A stretch of 15,826 nt of DNA, from NCBI GenBank assembly GCA_026125625.1, contig JAHCKU010000031.1, positions 1-15,826 on the forward strand, given 5' to 3'. This DNA is from Burkholderiales bacterium. GTDB taxonomy: Bacteria > Pseudomonadota > Gammaproteobacteria > Burkholderiales > SHXO01. Below are positions 6,000 through 12,860 of the stretch, piece by piece (the stretch's first letter is position 1; each line of letters starts with the position of its first letter). A program made the translations under genes and the position numbers. The notes beneath the pieces are model-generated. The model saw only the letters and a program-made list of their open reading frames with translations, was not told where the DNA came from and did not search any database.

Positions 6000-8489
6000 A
6001 TGGCCGCGAGCCAGGATGGTCGTGCCGCTTCATCCGACGTGCGGCGCCAGGATGCCGCCCGTTCGAGTACCGGCTGGAGTCGCGAGCGATGGCCCTGGCA
6101 TCGTCGTGCGGCGCCTGCGATCACCGCGTGCAGCATAACAACACTTGTCCCAGGCAAGGCATTGCATCGACTTTTCATCGGGCTGCTGATTTCGGTTGCC
6201 TGGCTCGTCTTCGTGCAGCCAGCGGCGGCGCAGTCCACCGGCCTCCAACCGTTCGGCGGCGGGATGGGCCTCAAGCTGGAGCCCGAACTGCTGCCGCCCG
6301 TACCCGAGGATCTCGAGGAGGATCTTCCGCTTTTTCTCGACGCCGAGCGCATCGAAGGCATCCAGGGCCAGTACCTGGAGGCAATCGGTGACGTGGTCGT
6401 GAGACGGCGCGGGCAGCAGCTGCAGAGCGACCGCCTGTCGTACTCCTTCACCGACAACGCAGTCACCGCGAGCGGGAACGTGCGCTTCCGTCGCCTCGGG
6501 GACGTGCTCACGGGGGACTACGCTTACTACGATCTGGACGACGATAGCGGGTTGGTCAACAACCCGACCTACCACTTCACACGCCTGCCTGGCGTGTCGG
6601 CGTCCCCGCTTCCGGTGCCCGGCAGCGGACGCAGCCGGGTGGCCAGCACGGCACCTCCCAGCAATGCCCGCGGCAAGGCGGAGCGCGTGATCTTGCGCGA
6701 TCGCGACCGTTACCGCGCCGAGCGGGCCACGTACACCAACTGTGATGTCGGTGACGACGATTGGTACCTGGGTGTCGGCCGCCTGGACCTGGATCGTTTG
6801 CAGGACGTCGGGGTCGCGCGCAATGCCACCGTGTACTTCAAGGGCGTGCCCATCCTGTACTCGCCGTGGATCAACTTCCCGTTGAGCAGTCGGCGCAAGA
6901 CCGGTTTCCTGCCGCCTGCGATCGGCACCACCAACAACAGCGGGTTCGAAGTCACCGTGCCGTTCTACTGGAACATCGCACCCAACCGCGACCTGACCTT
7001 GTCCCCGCGCCTGCTTTCACGCCGCGGGCTGCTTCTGGGCTCGGAGTTCCGCTACCTGGCTGGTGCGTACAACGGAGAGCTGCGGGCGGACTTCCTGCCC
7101 GATGACCAGGAGAAGAATGACAACCGCTGGGCGCTCGCCTTTCGTCACGCGCAGCGGTTCACCCCGCGCCTGACGGGCAGCATCAACGTGCAGCGCGTCT
7201 CGGACGACACTTACTTCGTGGACCTCGCCAATCGCGTGGCGGCGACCTCGCAGACCAATCTGCCGCAGGAGGCGTCTCTACGCTACAACGGCGACTGGTG
7301 GACCCTGCTTGGCCGTTTTCAGCGCTTTCAGACCCTGCAGGATCCGCTCTCCCCGACCACGCCGCCCTACTATCGCGTACCGCAGCTGGTGCTCAACGCC
7401 GCGCAGCAGAACGTGCGCGGCTTCGATCTGCGCTTCTACGGCGAGCTGGTCAATTTTTCTCACAGGGATCTGACGAGCGCCGTGCGTCAGATCTATTACC
7501 CGTCAGCCGAATATCGCTTCGGCGGTTCCTTCTTCTACGCCACGCCGAAAGTCGGCCTGCACTATACCGCCTATAACTACAAGGACGGCGAGCGCTCCGG
7601 CGACTCCCGCCTGCTGCCGATCGTCAGCCTCGATACCGGCATGAATTTCTCGCGGCAGGTCGAGGTGTTCGGCCGCGGCCTGGTGCAGACGCTGGAGCCG
7701 CGCCTGTATTACGTCTACATACCGTTCAGGCGCCAGGACCAGCTGCCGCTGTTCGATACTGCCATCGCCGACTTCAATCTGGCGCAGATCTTCACCGAGA
7801 ATCGCTTCAACGGCTGGGATCGTATCAACGATGCCAACCAGGTCACCGCGGCCGTGACCACGCGCTTCCTGGATGCGCGCTCCGGACGCGAGTGGTTGCG
7901 CGCGATCATCGGGCAGCGCTACTTCCTGAAGGAGCAGGAGATCAGGCTGAGCGAAAGCGATGTGCGCAATTCCGATCGTTCGGATCTGCTCGCCGGTGTT
8001 TCCGGATCCATCACCCGCGCCCTGTGGGCCGACCTCGGCATGCAGTACAACCTGGACGAAGGTGAGTCCACGCGCTTCAACGCGGCGCTGCGCTATCGGC
8101 CGCAGCCGGGCAAGGTGGTGAACGCGGCCTACCGCTATACCCGCGACGTGCTCGAGCAGGTCGACCTCTCCGCCCAGTGGCCGCTCACGCGCAGATGGAC
8201 AGCGCTGGCGCGCTGGAACTATTCGCTGGACGACAAGACCCTGGTGGAGGCCTTGGGCGGCCTTGAGTACAATGCCGGATGCTGGACGACACGCTTCGTG
8301 GTGCACGATTTCGTCACGTCTACCAACGAGCGCTCGCGGGCGTTCTTCCTGCAATTGGAGTTGTCGGGTCTGTCGAGCATCGGAACCAGCCCGATGCAGG
8401 TACTGGGGCAAAGCATCCTCGGTTATGGACGTTCGGCGGACCGTGCCACGACCCATGACCCCTACTATCCCGGCATGCCGGACGAGTGA
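6000..8489 (+). CDS. lptD: LPS-assembly outer membrane protein LptD
   Basis: Beta-barrel protein that, with LptE, inserts lipopolysaccharide into the outer leaflet of the outer membrane. A signal peptide (RLFIGLLISVAWLVFVQPAAA, cut before Q-S-T-G) precedes an OstA/LptA-like periplasmic domain (LFLDAERIEGIQGQYLEAIG to about YYDLDDDSG) and a long barrel rich in alternating aromatic strands. Only two cysteines are in the mature chain, in Y-T-N-C-D and A-G-C-W, matching one of the two long-range disulfides of the E. coli protein. The start is uncertain: ATG 6000 (829 aa) puts 54 Arg-rich residues before the signal peptide, whereas TTG 6162 (775 aa, M-H-R-L-F-I-G) gives a normal signal peptide and a family-like length. 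I report the outer limit. surA follows one base after the stop. Confidence 0.95.
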   Translation: MAASQDGRAASSDVRRQDAARSSTGWSRERWPWHRRAAPAITACSITTLVPGKALHRLFIGLLISVAWLVFVQPAAAQSTGLQPFGGGMGLKLEPELLPPVPEDLEEDLPLFLDAERIEGIQGQYLEAIGDVVVRRRGQQLQSDRLSYSFTDNAVTASGNVRFRRLGDVLTGDYAYYDLDDDSGLVNNPTYHFTRLPGVSASPLPVPGSGRSRVASTAPPSNARGKAERVILRDRDRYRAERATYTNCDVGDDDWYLGVGRLDLDRLQDVGVARNATVYFKGVPILYSPWINFPLSSRRKTGFLPPAIGTTNNSGFEVTVPFYWNIAPNRDLTLSPRLLSRRGLLLGSEFRYLAGAYNGELRADFLPDDQEKNDNRWALAFRHAQRFTPRLTGSINVQRVSDDTYFVDLANRVAATSQTNLPQEASLRYNGDWWTLLGRFQRFQTLQDPLSPTTPPYYRVPQLVLNAAQQNVRGFDLRFYGELVNFSHRDLTSAVRQIYYPSAEYRFGGSFFYATPKVGLHYTAYNYKDGERSGDSRLLPIVSLDTGMNFSRQVEVFGRGLVQTLEPRLYYVYIPFRRQDQLPLFDTAIADFNLAQIFTENRFNGWDRINDANQVTAAVTTRFLDARSGREWLRAIIGQRYFLKEQEIRLSESDVRNSDRSDLLAGVSGSITRALWADLGMQYNLDEGESTRFNAALRYRPQPGKVVNAAYRYTRDVLEQVDLSAQWPLTRRWTALARWNYSLDDKTLVEALGGLEYNAGCWTTRFVVHDFVTSTNERSRAFFLQLELSGLSSIGTSPMQVLGQSILGYGRSADRATTHDPYYPGMPDE

Positions 8490-8490
8490 C

Positions 8491-9828
8491 ATGCAGCGTA
8501 TCGATCCCCTTCCATCGTCTTCCCGTTGCCGCCTTCTCGCGGGCGCGGCAGCGGTGCTCGTGTGCGCCATCCTGAGCGCGCCGCCCGGTGTTGCCCAGGA
8601 GCGGATCGATCTCCTCGACCGGGTGGTGGCGGTGGTCAACAGCGACGTGATCACCAAGATCGATCTCGAGCATGAGTTGATGATCGCCAGCGAGACCCTG
8701 CGTCGGCAGGGCACGCCCCTGCCCGCGCGCGAGGTGCTCGAGAAACAGCTTCTGGAGCGGCTGGTCACCAAGAGCCTGCTGACCCAGGAAGCGCGTCAGA
8801 GCGGCATCCGCGTGTCCGAGTCCGACGTCGACGGCGCGGTCGAGCGCATCGCCGCGGAGAACAAGATGACCGTGCCCGATCTGCGCAAGGCGATCGAGCA
8901 GGGTGGCCTCACCTTCGATCGCTTTCGCGACGATCTGCGCGGCGAGATCCTGGTGGCGCGGCTGCGCGATCGCGAAGTGGACAGCCGGGTGGCGGTGACG
9001 GACGCCGAGATCCAGAGTTTCGTGCGTGCGCAGGAGGCGCAGCCGGAGAAAGTGGACGAGTACAATCTGTCGCACATCATGATCCAGCTGCCGGAGCAGG
9101 CTTCATCGGACGAGGTGCGGCTGCGCCGCGCGCGGGCCGAAGCTGCTTTGCAGCAGCTGCAGCAAGGCACCGACTTCCGCCAGGTCGCCGTCAGCTACTC
9201 CGATGCCCCCGATGCCCTGCAAGGCGGCGAGATGGGATGGCGCGTCCCCGGCCGGCTGCCGAGCCTGTTTCTCGATGCGCTGAACAAGCTCAAGGTCGGT
9301 GAGGTCTCCGACGTTCTGCGCAGCCCGGCCGGTTTCCACATTCTCAAGCTCAACGACAAGCGCGGCAACAATACCCCGGTGATGGTGCAGCAGACGCAGG
9401 CGCGCCACATCCTCATCCGCCTGAACGAGGTGGTGTCGGAGGCCGATGCCCGCAACCGGCTCTCGGAACTGCAGGATCGCATCGAGCACGGCGCCGACTT
9501 CAGGGAGCTGGCGCGGCTGCATTCGGATGACGCCTCGGCGGCGCGTGGAGGAGATCTCGGGTGGATTTCGCCGGGCGACACGGTCCCCGAGTTCGAACGT
9601 GCCATGCAGGCGCTCAAGCCGGGCGAGGTGAGCGCGCCGTTCAAGACTGCGTTCGGCTGGCACATCGTGCAGGTGCTGGAGCGGCGCGAGCAGGACATGT
9701 CCAAGGATCGCCAGCAGCTGTCGGCGCGTCAGGCCATCCGCGCGCGCAAGGCGGACGAACAGTGGCAGGAATGGATACGCCAGCAGCGCGACAAGGCCTA
9801 TGTCGAACTGCGCCTGGAGGAAAGATAG
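8491..9828 (+). CDS. surA: Periplasmic chaperone / peptidyl-prolyl isomerase SurA
   Basis: Periplasmic chaperone that escorts unfolded outer-membrane proteins, LptD among its known clients, to the BAM complex. It is 445 aa. A signal peptide with hydrophobic core LLAGAAAVLVCAILSA ends near GVAQ-E. The N-terminal SurA domain begins RIDLLDRVVAVVNSDVITKIDLE. Two parvulin (PPIC) domains follow, at about residues 190-290 (SHIMIQLP ... GGEMGWRVPGRLPSLF ... GFHILKL) and 301-400 (RHILIRLNE ... GGDLGWISPGDTVPEFE ... GWHIVQVLERR). The frame is open well upstream inside lptD, but ATG 8491, one base after the lptD stop, gives the expected signal peptide and length. The lptD-surA order is classic in proteobacteria, and the tight spacing implies coupled translation. 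Confidence 0.97.
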   Translation: MQRIDPLPSSSRCRLLAGAAAVLVCAILSAPPGVAQERIDLLDRVVAVVNSDVITKIDLEHELMIASETLRRQGTPLPAREVLEKQLLERLVTKSLLTQEARQSGIRVSESDVDGAVERIAAENKMTVPDLRKAIEQGGLTFDRFRDDLRGEILVARLRDREVDSRVAVTDAEIQSFVRAQEAQPEKVDEYNLSHIMIQLPEQASSDEVRLRRARAEAALQQLQQGTDFRQVAVSYSDAPDALQGGEMGWRVPGRLPSLFLDALNKLKVGEVSDVLRSPAGFHILKLNDKRGNNTPVMVQQTQARHILIRLNEVVSEADARNRLSELQDRIEHGADFRELARLHSDDASAARGGDLGWISPGDTVPEFERAMQALKPGEVSAPFKTAFGWHIVQVLERREQDMSKDRQQLSARQAIRARKADEQWQEWIRQQRDKAYVELRLEER

Positions 9829-9844
9829 CCCTGGCGGTTTCGCG

Positions 9845-10639
9845 GTGAGGCGCACGCTGCGGCCGGTCGCCGGCCACCTGCCACGCCGCCGTTTCGGCCA
9901 GAACTTCCTGGCCGATCGAAGCGTAATCGGAAAGATCGTGGCGGCAATCGACCCCAGGGCTGGAGATCGTCTGATCGAGATCGGCCCGGGGCAGGGCGCC
10001 TTGACGCAGGCGTTGCTCGAGCGCATCCCGCATCTGCATGCAGTGGAGATCGATCGCGATCTGGCCGGCGGGCTGCTCGCCCACTTCACGCCGGAGCAAC
10101 TATCTCTGCACGTGGGTGACGCACTCGCGTTCGATTTCGCCGCGCTCGGCGAGGACCTGCGGCTGGTCGGCAATCTGCCTTACAACATCTCGTCCCCGCT
10201 GCTGTTTCATCTTACCGATCACATCGACCGCATCAGGGATTGCCACTTCATGCTGCAGCTCGAGGTGGTCGAGCGCATGGCAGCGGCTGCCGGCAACAAG
10301 ACTTATGGCAGGCTCTCGGTGATGCTGCAGTACTGGTATCGTATCGAGCGGCTTTTCCGTGTCGCGCCCGGCTCGTTCCGACCGGCCCCGAAGGTCGAAT
10401 CCGCCGTGGTGAGAATGACCCCGCGGCGGCCGCTGCCGGTCATCGCGCATGACTACGGCGTCTTCACGCGCGTCGTCGCGGCAGCCTTCTCCCACCGGCG
10501 CAAGACGCTGCGCAACGCATTGCGCGATCTGGTCCCGGAACGGGCATACCAGGCGGCCGGGGTGGATCCAGCGCTGCGGCCGGAGACGCTGGGGGTGGCC
10601 GAGTTCGTCAGACTGGCCGACGCGATCGCAGTCTGCTGA
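9845..10639 (+). CDS. rsmA: 16S rRNA (adenine1518-N6/adenine1519-N6)-dimethyltransferase RsmA (KsgA)
   Basis: SAM-dependent methylase that dimethylates two adjacent adenines in the 3' hairpin of 16S rRNA during late 30S assembly; its loss gives kasugamycin resistance. Visible motifs are R-R-R-F-G-Q-N-F-L, motif I LIEIGPGQGALTQALLE, acidic motif II AVEIDRDL, the catalytic NLPYNISSPLLFHL, and the C-terminal FRPAPKVESAVVRM and AFSHRRKTLRNAL. I chose GTG 9845 (264 aa, M-R-R-T-L-R-P-V-A-G-H-L), which matches the short KsgA N-terminus. ATG 9800 lies inside surA and adds 15 unrelated residues. The ribosome site is weak (GGCGG). A GGAGGAAA at 9816-9823 is too far upstream to serve it. The last codons and the TGA lie inside a repeat copy starting at 10628. 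Confidence 0.95.
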   Translation: MRRTLRPVAGHLPRRRFGQNFLADRSVIGKIVAAIDPRAGDRLIEIGPGQGALTQALLERIPHLHAVEIDRDLAGGLLAHFTPEQLSLHVGDALAFDFAALGEDLRLVGNLPYNISSPLLFHLTDHIDRIRDCHFMLQLEVVERMAAAAGNKTYGRLSVMLQYWYRIERLFRVAPGSFRPAPKVESAVVRMTPRRPLPVIAHDYGVFTRVVAAAFSHRRKTLRNALRDLVPERAYQAAGVDPALRPETLGVAEFVRLADAIAVC

Positions 10640-10660
10640 AAAACTGCTGCGCGGGGCTCC
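10628..10660 (+). repeat. Single copy of the GCAGGCTGYTG repeat at the rsmA 3' end
   Basis: The copy begins GCAGTCTGCTGAAAAACTG and runs into a GC-rich end. Its first 29 bases match the copy at 14817 at 24 positions. It supplies the last three codons (A-V-C) and TGA stop of rsmA and leads into the hairpin at 10649-10664. I see no inverted partner nearby. It resembles a REP-like dispersed element; a genome-wide count would be needed to prove this. Confidence 0.5.
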
Positions 10661-10664
10661 GCGC
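10649..10664. terminator. GC hairpin between convergent rsmA and gloA
   Basis: GCGCGG (10649-10654) and CCGCGC (10659-10664) form a perfect 6-bp stem around a GGCT loop in the 39-base gap between the converging rsmA and gloA stops. There is no T-run on either strand, so it is not a canonical intrinsic terminator, though its position suits a shared 3' end. Confidence 0.35.
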
Positions 10665-10678
10665 GATGCGTTCCAAGC

Positions 10679-11074
<396 letters not shown>

Positions 11075-11079
11075 GCGCA

Positions 11080-11085
11080 CCTCCT
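11080..11085 (-). promoter_or_regulatory. Strong Shine-Dalgarno site of gloA
   Basis: AGGAGG on the minus strand ends five bases before the GTG at 11074. The GTG at 11080 would leave no spacing, so this site decides the gloA start. It is one of the two clear Shine-Dalgarno sites in the window; the other is AGGAG at 14772-14768 for cytochrome c4. Confidence 0.8.
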
Positions 11086-11091
11086 GCCGGT

Positions 11092-11280
11092 TCAGACCTC
11101 CACCAACTCGAAATCCTCCTTGCGCGCTCCGCACTCGGGGCATACCCAATTGACCGGAACGTCTTCCCAGCGTGTGCCGGCGGGAATGCCTTCTTCGGGA
11201 AGCCCGGCGGACTCATCATAGATGAAACCGCAAATGAGGCACATGAAAGTGCGATAAGCGCGTGCGTCTTCCTGAGGCAT
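11092..11280 (-). CDS. Rubredoxin
   Basis: Small one-iron electron carrier in which four cysteines bind a single Fe. The protein is 62 aa with C-L-I-C-G-F-I-Y-D and, about 30 residues on, W-V-C-P-E-C-G-A-R-K-E-D-F-E. The intervening P-x-x-G-I-x-x-G-T-R-W-E-D-V-P segment is typical of proteobacterial rubredoxins. I chose ATG 11280 (M-P-Q-E-D-A-R-A-Y-R). The open frame extends upstream through the thiD promoter region into low-complexity glycine codons, which I reject. No clear ribosome site is seen. It heads a probable two-gene unit with gloA and is divergent from thiD. The redox partner cannot be told from this window; no alkane hydroxylase or rubredoxin reductase is present. Confidence 0.93.
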   Translation of the reverse strand: MPQEDARAYRTFMCLICGFIYDESAGLPEEGIPAGTRWEDVPVNWVCPECGARKEDFELVEV

Positions 11281-11320
11281 TGGAATGTTGATGTTCGGTA
11301 GGTGGAAAGATGGGTTGGAG

Positions 11321-11335
11321 TAGAATGCAATTCTA
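11321..11335. promoter_or_regulatory. TAGAAT-GCA-ATTCTA palindrome between rubredoxin and thiD
   Basis: This perfect 6-3-6 inverted repeat lies in the 88-bp gap between the divergent rubredoxin and thiD starts. TAGAAT reads as a -10-like hexamer on both strands (11321-11326 plus, 11335-11330 minus), so it could be the core of face-to-face promoters or an operator. I could not find convincing -35 boxes on either side. Confidence 0.4.
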
Positions 11336-11368
11336 ACAAATCCCCCTCCTCCTCCCGCTCCACCTCGA

Positions 11369-12205
11369 ATGTCGGAAGCACCCCCTATCGTCCTGACCTT
11401 TGCCGCAAGCGACCCAAGCGGGGGCGCAGGACTGCAGGCAGATATCCTCACCTTGTCCAGTCTCGGTTGCCACCCGCTATCGGTGGTGACGGCCATCAGC
11501 GTGCAGGACACCGTAGGCGTGGAAGAGGTGATGCCTCTCGACGCCGAGTGGGTGGCCGATCAGGCACGCTGCGTTCTCGAAGACATGCCTGTGAACGTTT
11601 TCAAGATCGGCCTTCTGGGGAGCGTGGAGATCATTGCCGCGATCGCCGAGGTCGTGTCCGACTATCCCGAGGTGCCGCTGGTGCTCGATCCGGTGCTCAG
11701 CTCGGGGCGTGGTGACGAGCTGGCCAGCGAGGACGTGATCGTGGCCATGCGCGAGCTGCTCATTCCGCAGACCACGGTGCTCACCCCCAACAGCATGGAA
11801 GCCCGGCGCCTGGCGCAGGAGGAGTCGGACGAGAACGAGTATCCGCCTCTGGACGAATGCGCGCGTCGCCTGCTCAACATGGGCGCCGAGTACGTGCTCA
11901 TCACCGGTACGCACGAGAATACGTCCGAAGTGCGCAACAGCCTGTACGGCCGAGACGGTCTGCTGCGTACCGACAACTGGCAGCGTCTGGCCGGCAGTTA
12001 TCACGGCTCCGGCTGCACGCTGGCCTCGGCGCTGGCCGCCACGCTGGCCAACGGGCTGGACGTGCAGGAAGCGGTGCGCGACGCGCAGGAATACACTTGG
12101 CAAGCACTCAGCTTCGCCTATCGACCGGGCATGGGGCAGCACATACCGGATCGGCTGTTCTGGGCGCGTGACGATGAAGACGATGCCGAACCAGATCAGG
12201 ACTGA
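11369..12205 (+). CDS. thiD: Hydroxymethylpyrimidine / phosphomethylpyrimidine kinase ThiD
   Basis: Ribokinase-fold enzyme that phosphorylates 4-amino-5-hydroxymethyl-2-methylpyrimidine twice to give HMP-PP for thiamine synthesis. It is 278 aa. The family start VLTFAASDPSGGAGLQADI, then VVTAISVQDTVGV, KIGLLGS, VLDPVLSSGRGDEL, VLTPNSMEA and the C-terminal anion hole and catalytic Cys GSYHGSGCTLASALAA are all visible. An acidic tail (D-D-E-D-D-A-E-P-D-Q-D) follows the core. ATG 11369 starts right at the conserved N-terminus but has no Shine-Dalgarno; a pyrimidine tract precedes it. No THI-box (TPP riboswitch) is seen upstream. It is followed by thiE, whose start codons overlap its 3' end, and then by hemL. 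Confidence 0.95.
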   Translation: MSEAPPIVLTFAASDPSGGAGLQADILTLSSLGCHPLSVVTAISVQDTVGVEEVMPLDAEWVADQARCVLEDMPVNVFKIGLLGSVEIIAAIAEVVSDYPEVPLVLDPVLSSGRGDELASEDVIVAMRELLIPQTTVLTPNSMEARRLAQEESDENEYPPLDECARRLLNMGAEYVLITGTHENTSEVRNSLYGRDGLLRTDNWQRLAGSYHGSGCTLASALAATLANGLDVQEAVRDAQEYTWQALSFAYRPGMGQHIPDRLFWARDDEDDAEPDQD

Positions 12206-12860
12206 CAGGCAGTTGAGAAACCGTTGCCTGGGGTTGTACGCGATCACGCCTGAAACCACGGACGATGCGTGGCTGCTCGAGCGTGTGGAGCAGGCGCTGC
12301 GTGGAGGCGCGTCGCTGCTGCAGTACCGGGCGAAGGACGCTGATCGTCACACCCGATACAGACAGGCGCAGCGGTTGCTCGAGCTGTGCCGCAGCTTGGG
12401 CGTTCCGCTGCTGATCAACGACGACGTCCAGCTCGCACGTGACATCGGCGCCGAGGGCGTGCACCTCGGCCGCGACGATATCCATCCGCAGCAGGCGCGT
12501 GTGGTGCTGGGCGATACGGCGATCATCGGCCTGTCCTGTTACGCCGAGCTGGAGCGGCTGAGCCTGGCAGATCGGTCAGGTGCCGACTATGCCGCTTTCG
12601 GCAGCTTTCATCCCTCCGTGATCAAGCCCGCAGCGGTGCGGCCCTCGCCCGACATCCTTGCGCATGCCAGGCAACGCAGCGCGCTTCCCCTGGTGGCCAT
12701 CGGCGGCATCACGCCGCAGAACGCGCCGGCGCTGATCGAGCGCGGAGCGGATGCACTCGCGGTCATCAGTGCGCTGTTCCACGTGCCCGATACGTTCGCC
12801 GCGGCGCGTGCGTTTGCGGCGTGCTTCGCGCCTCGTCCTTGCGAATTCAATTTGTCATGA
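12183..12860 (+). CDS. thiE: Thiamine-phosphate synthase ThiE
   Basis: TIM-barrel enzyme that couples HMP-PP (from ThiD) with thiazole phosphate to form thiamine phosphate. About 225 aa. Visible are G-L-Y-A-I-T-P-E, substrate-binding L-L-Q-Y-R-A-K, LLINDDVQLARDIGAEGVHLG, IIGLSCY and the C-terminal phosphate site VAIGGITPQNAPALIERGADALAVISALF. The pyrophosphate loop reads Y-A-A-F-G-S-F-H-P-S-V-I-K-P, where most homologues have P-T/S-x-T-K, so an Ile replaces the second Thr while the Lys is kept. The start is not resolved: GTG 12168, ATG 12174, ATG 12183 and TTG 12213 are all in frame and none has a strong ribosome site; the first three overlap thiD. The stop overlaps the hemL ATG (ATGA). Confidence 0.9.
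   Translation: MPNQIRTDRQLRNRCLGLYAITPETTDDAWLLERVEQALRGGASLLQYRAKDADRHTRYRQAQRLLELCRSLGVPLLINDDVQLARDIGAEGVHLGRDDIHPQQARVVLGDTAIIGLSCYAELERLSLADRSGADYAAFGSFHPSVIKPAAVRPSPDILAHARQRSALPLVAIGGITPQNAPALIERGADALAVISALFHVPDTFAAARAFAACFAPRPCEFNLS

Noticed and set aside
8263..8490. Upstream extension of surA inside lptD
   Set aside because: It would bury the signal peptide; ATG 8491 gives the correct SurA N-terminus.
7503..8771. Long minus-strand open frame (422 codons) opposite lptD and surA
   Set aside because: It is the reverse complement of conserved barrel and chaperone coding sequence; Arg/His/Gly-rich with no family features.
11281..11368. TPP riboswitch before thiD
   Set aside because: The 88-bp gap is too short and lacks the conserved THI-box segments.
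11281..11511. Upstream extension of the rubredoxin frame
   Set aside because: It crosses the intergenic pyrimidine tract (giving a Gly run) and the start of thiD; rubredoxins of this type are about 55-65 aa.
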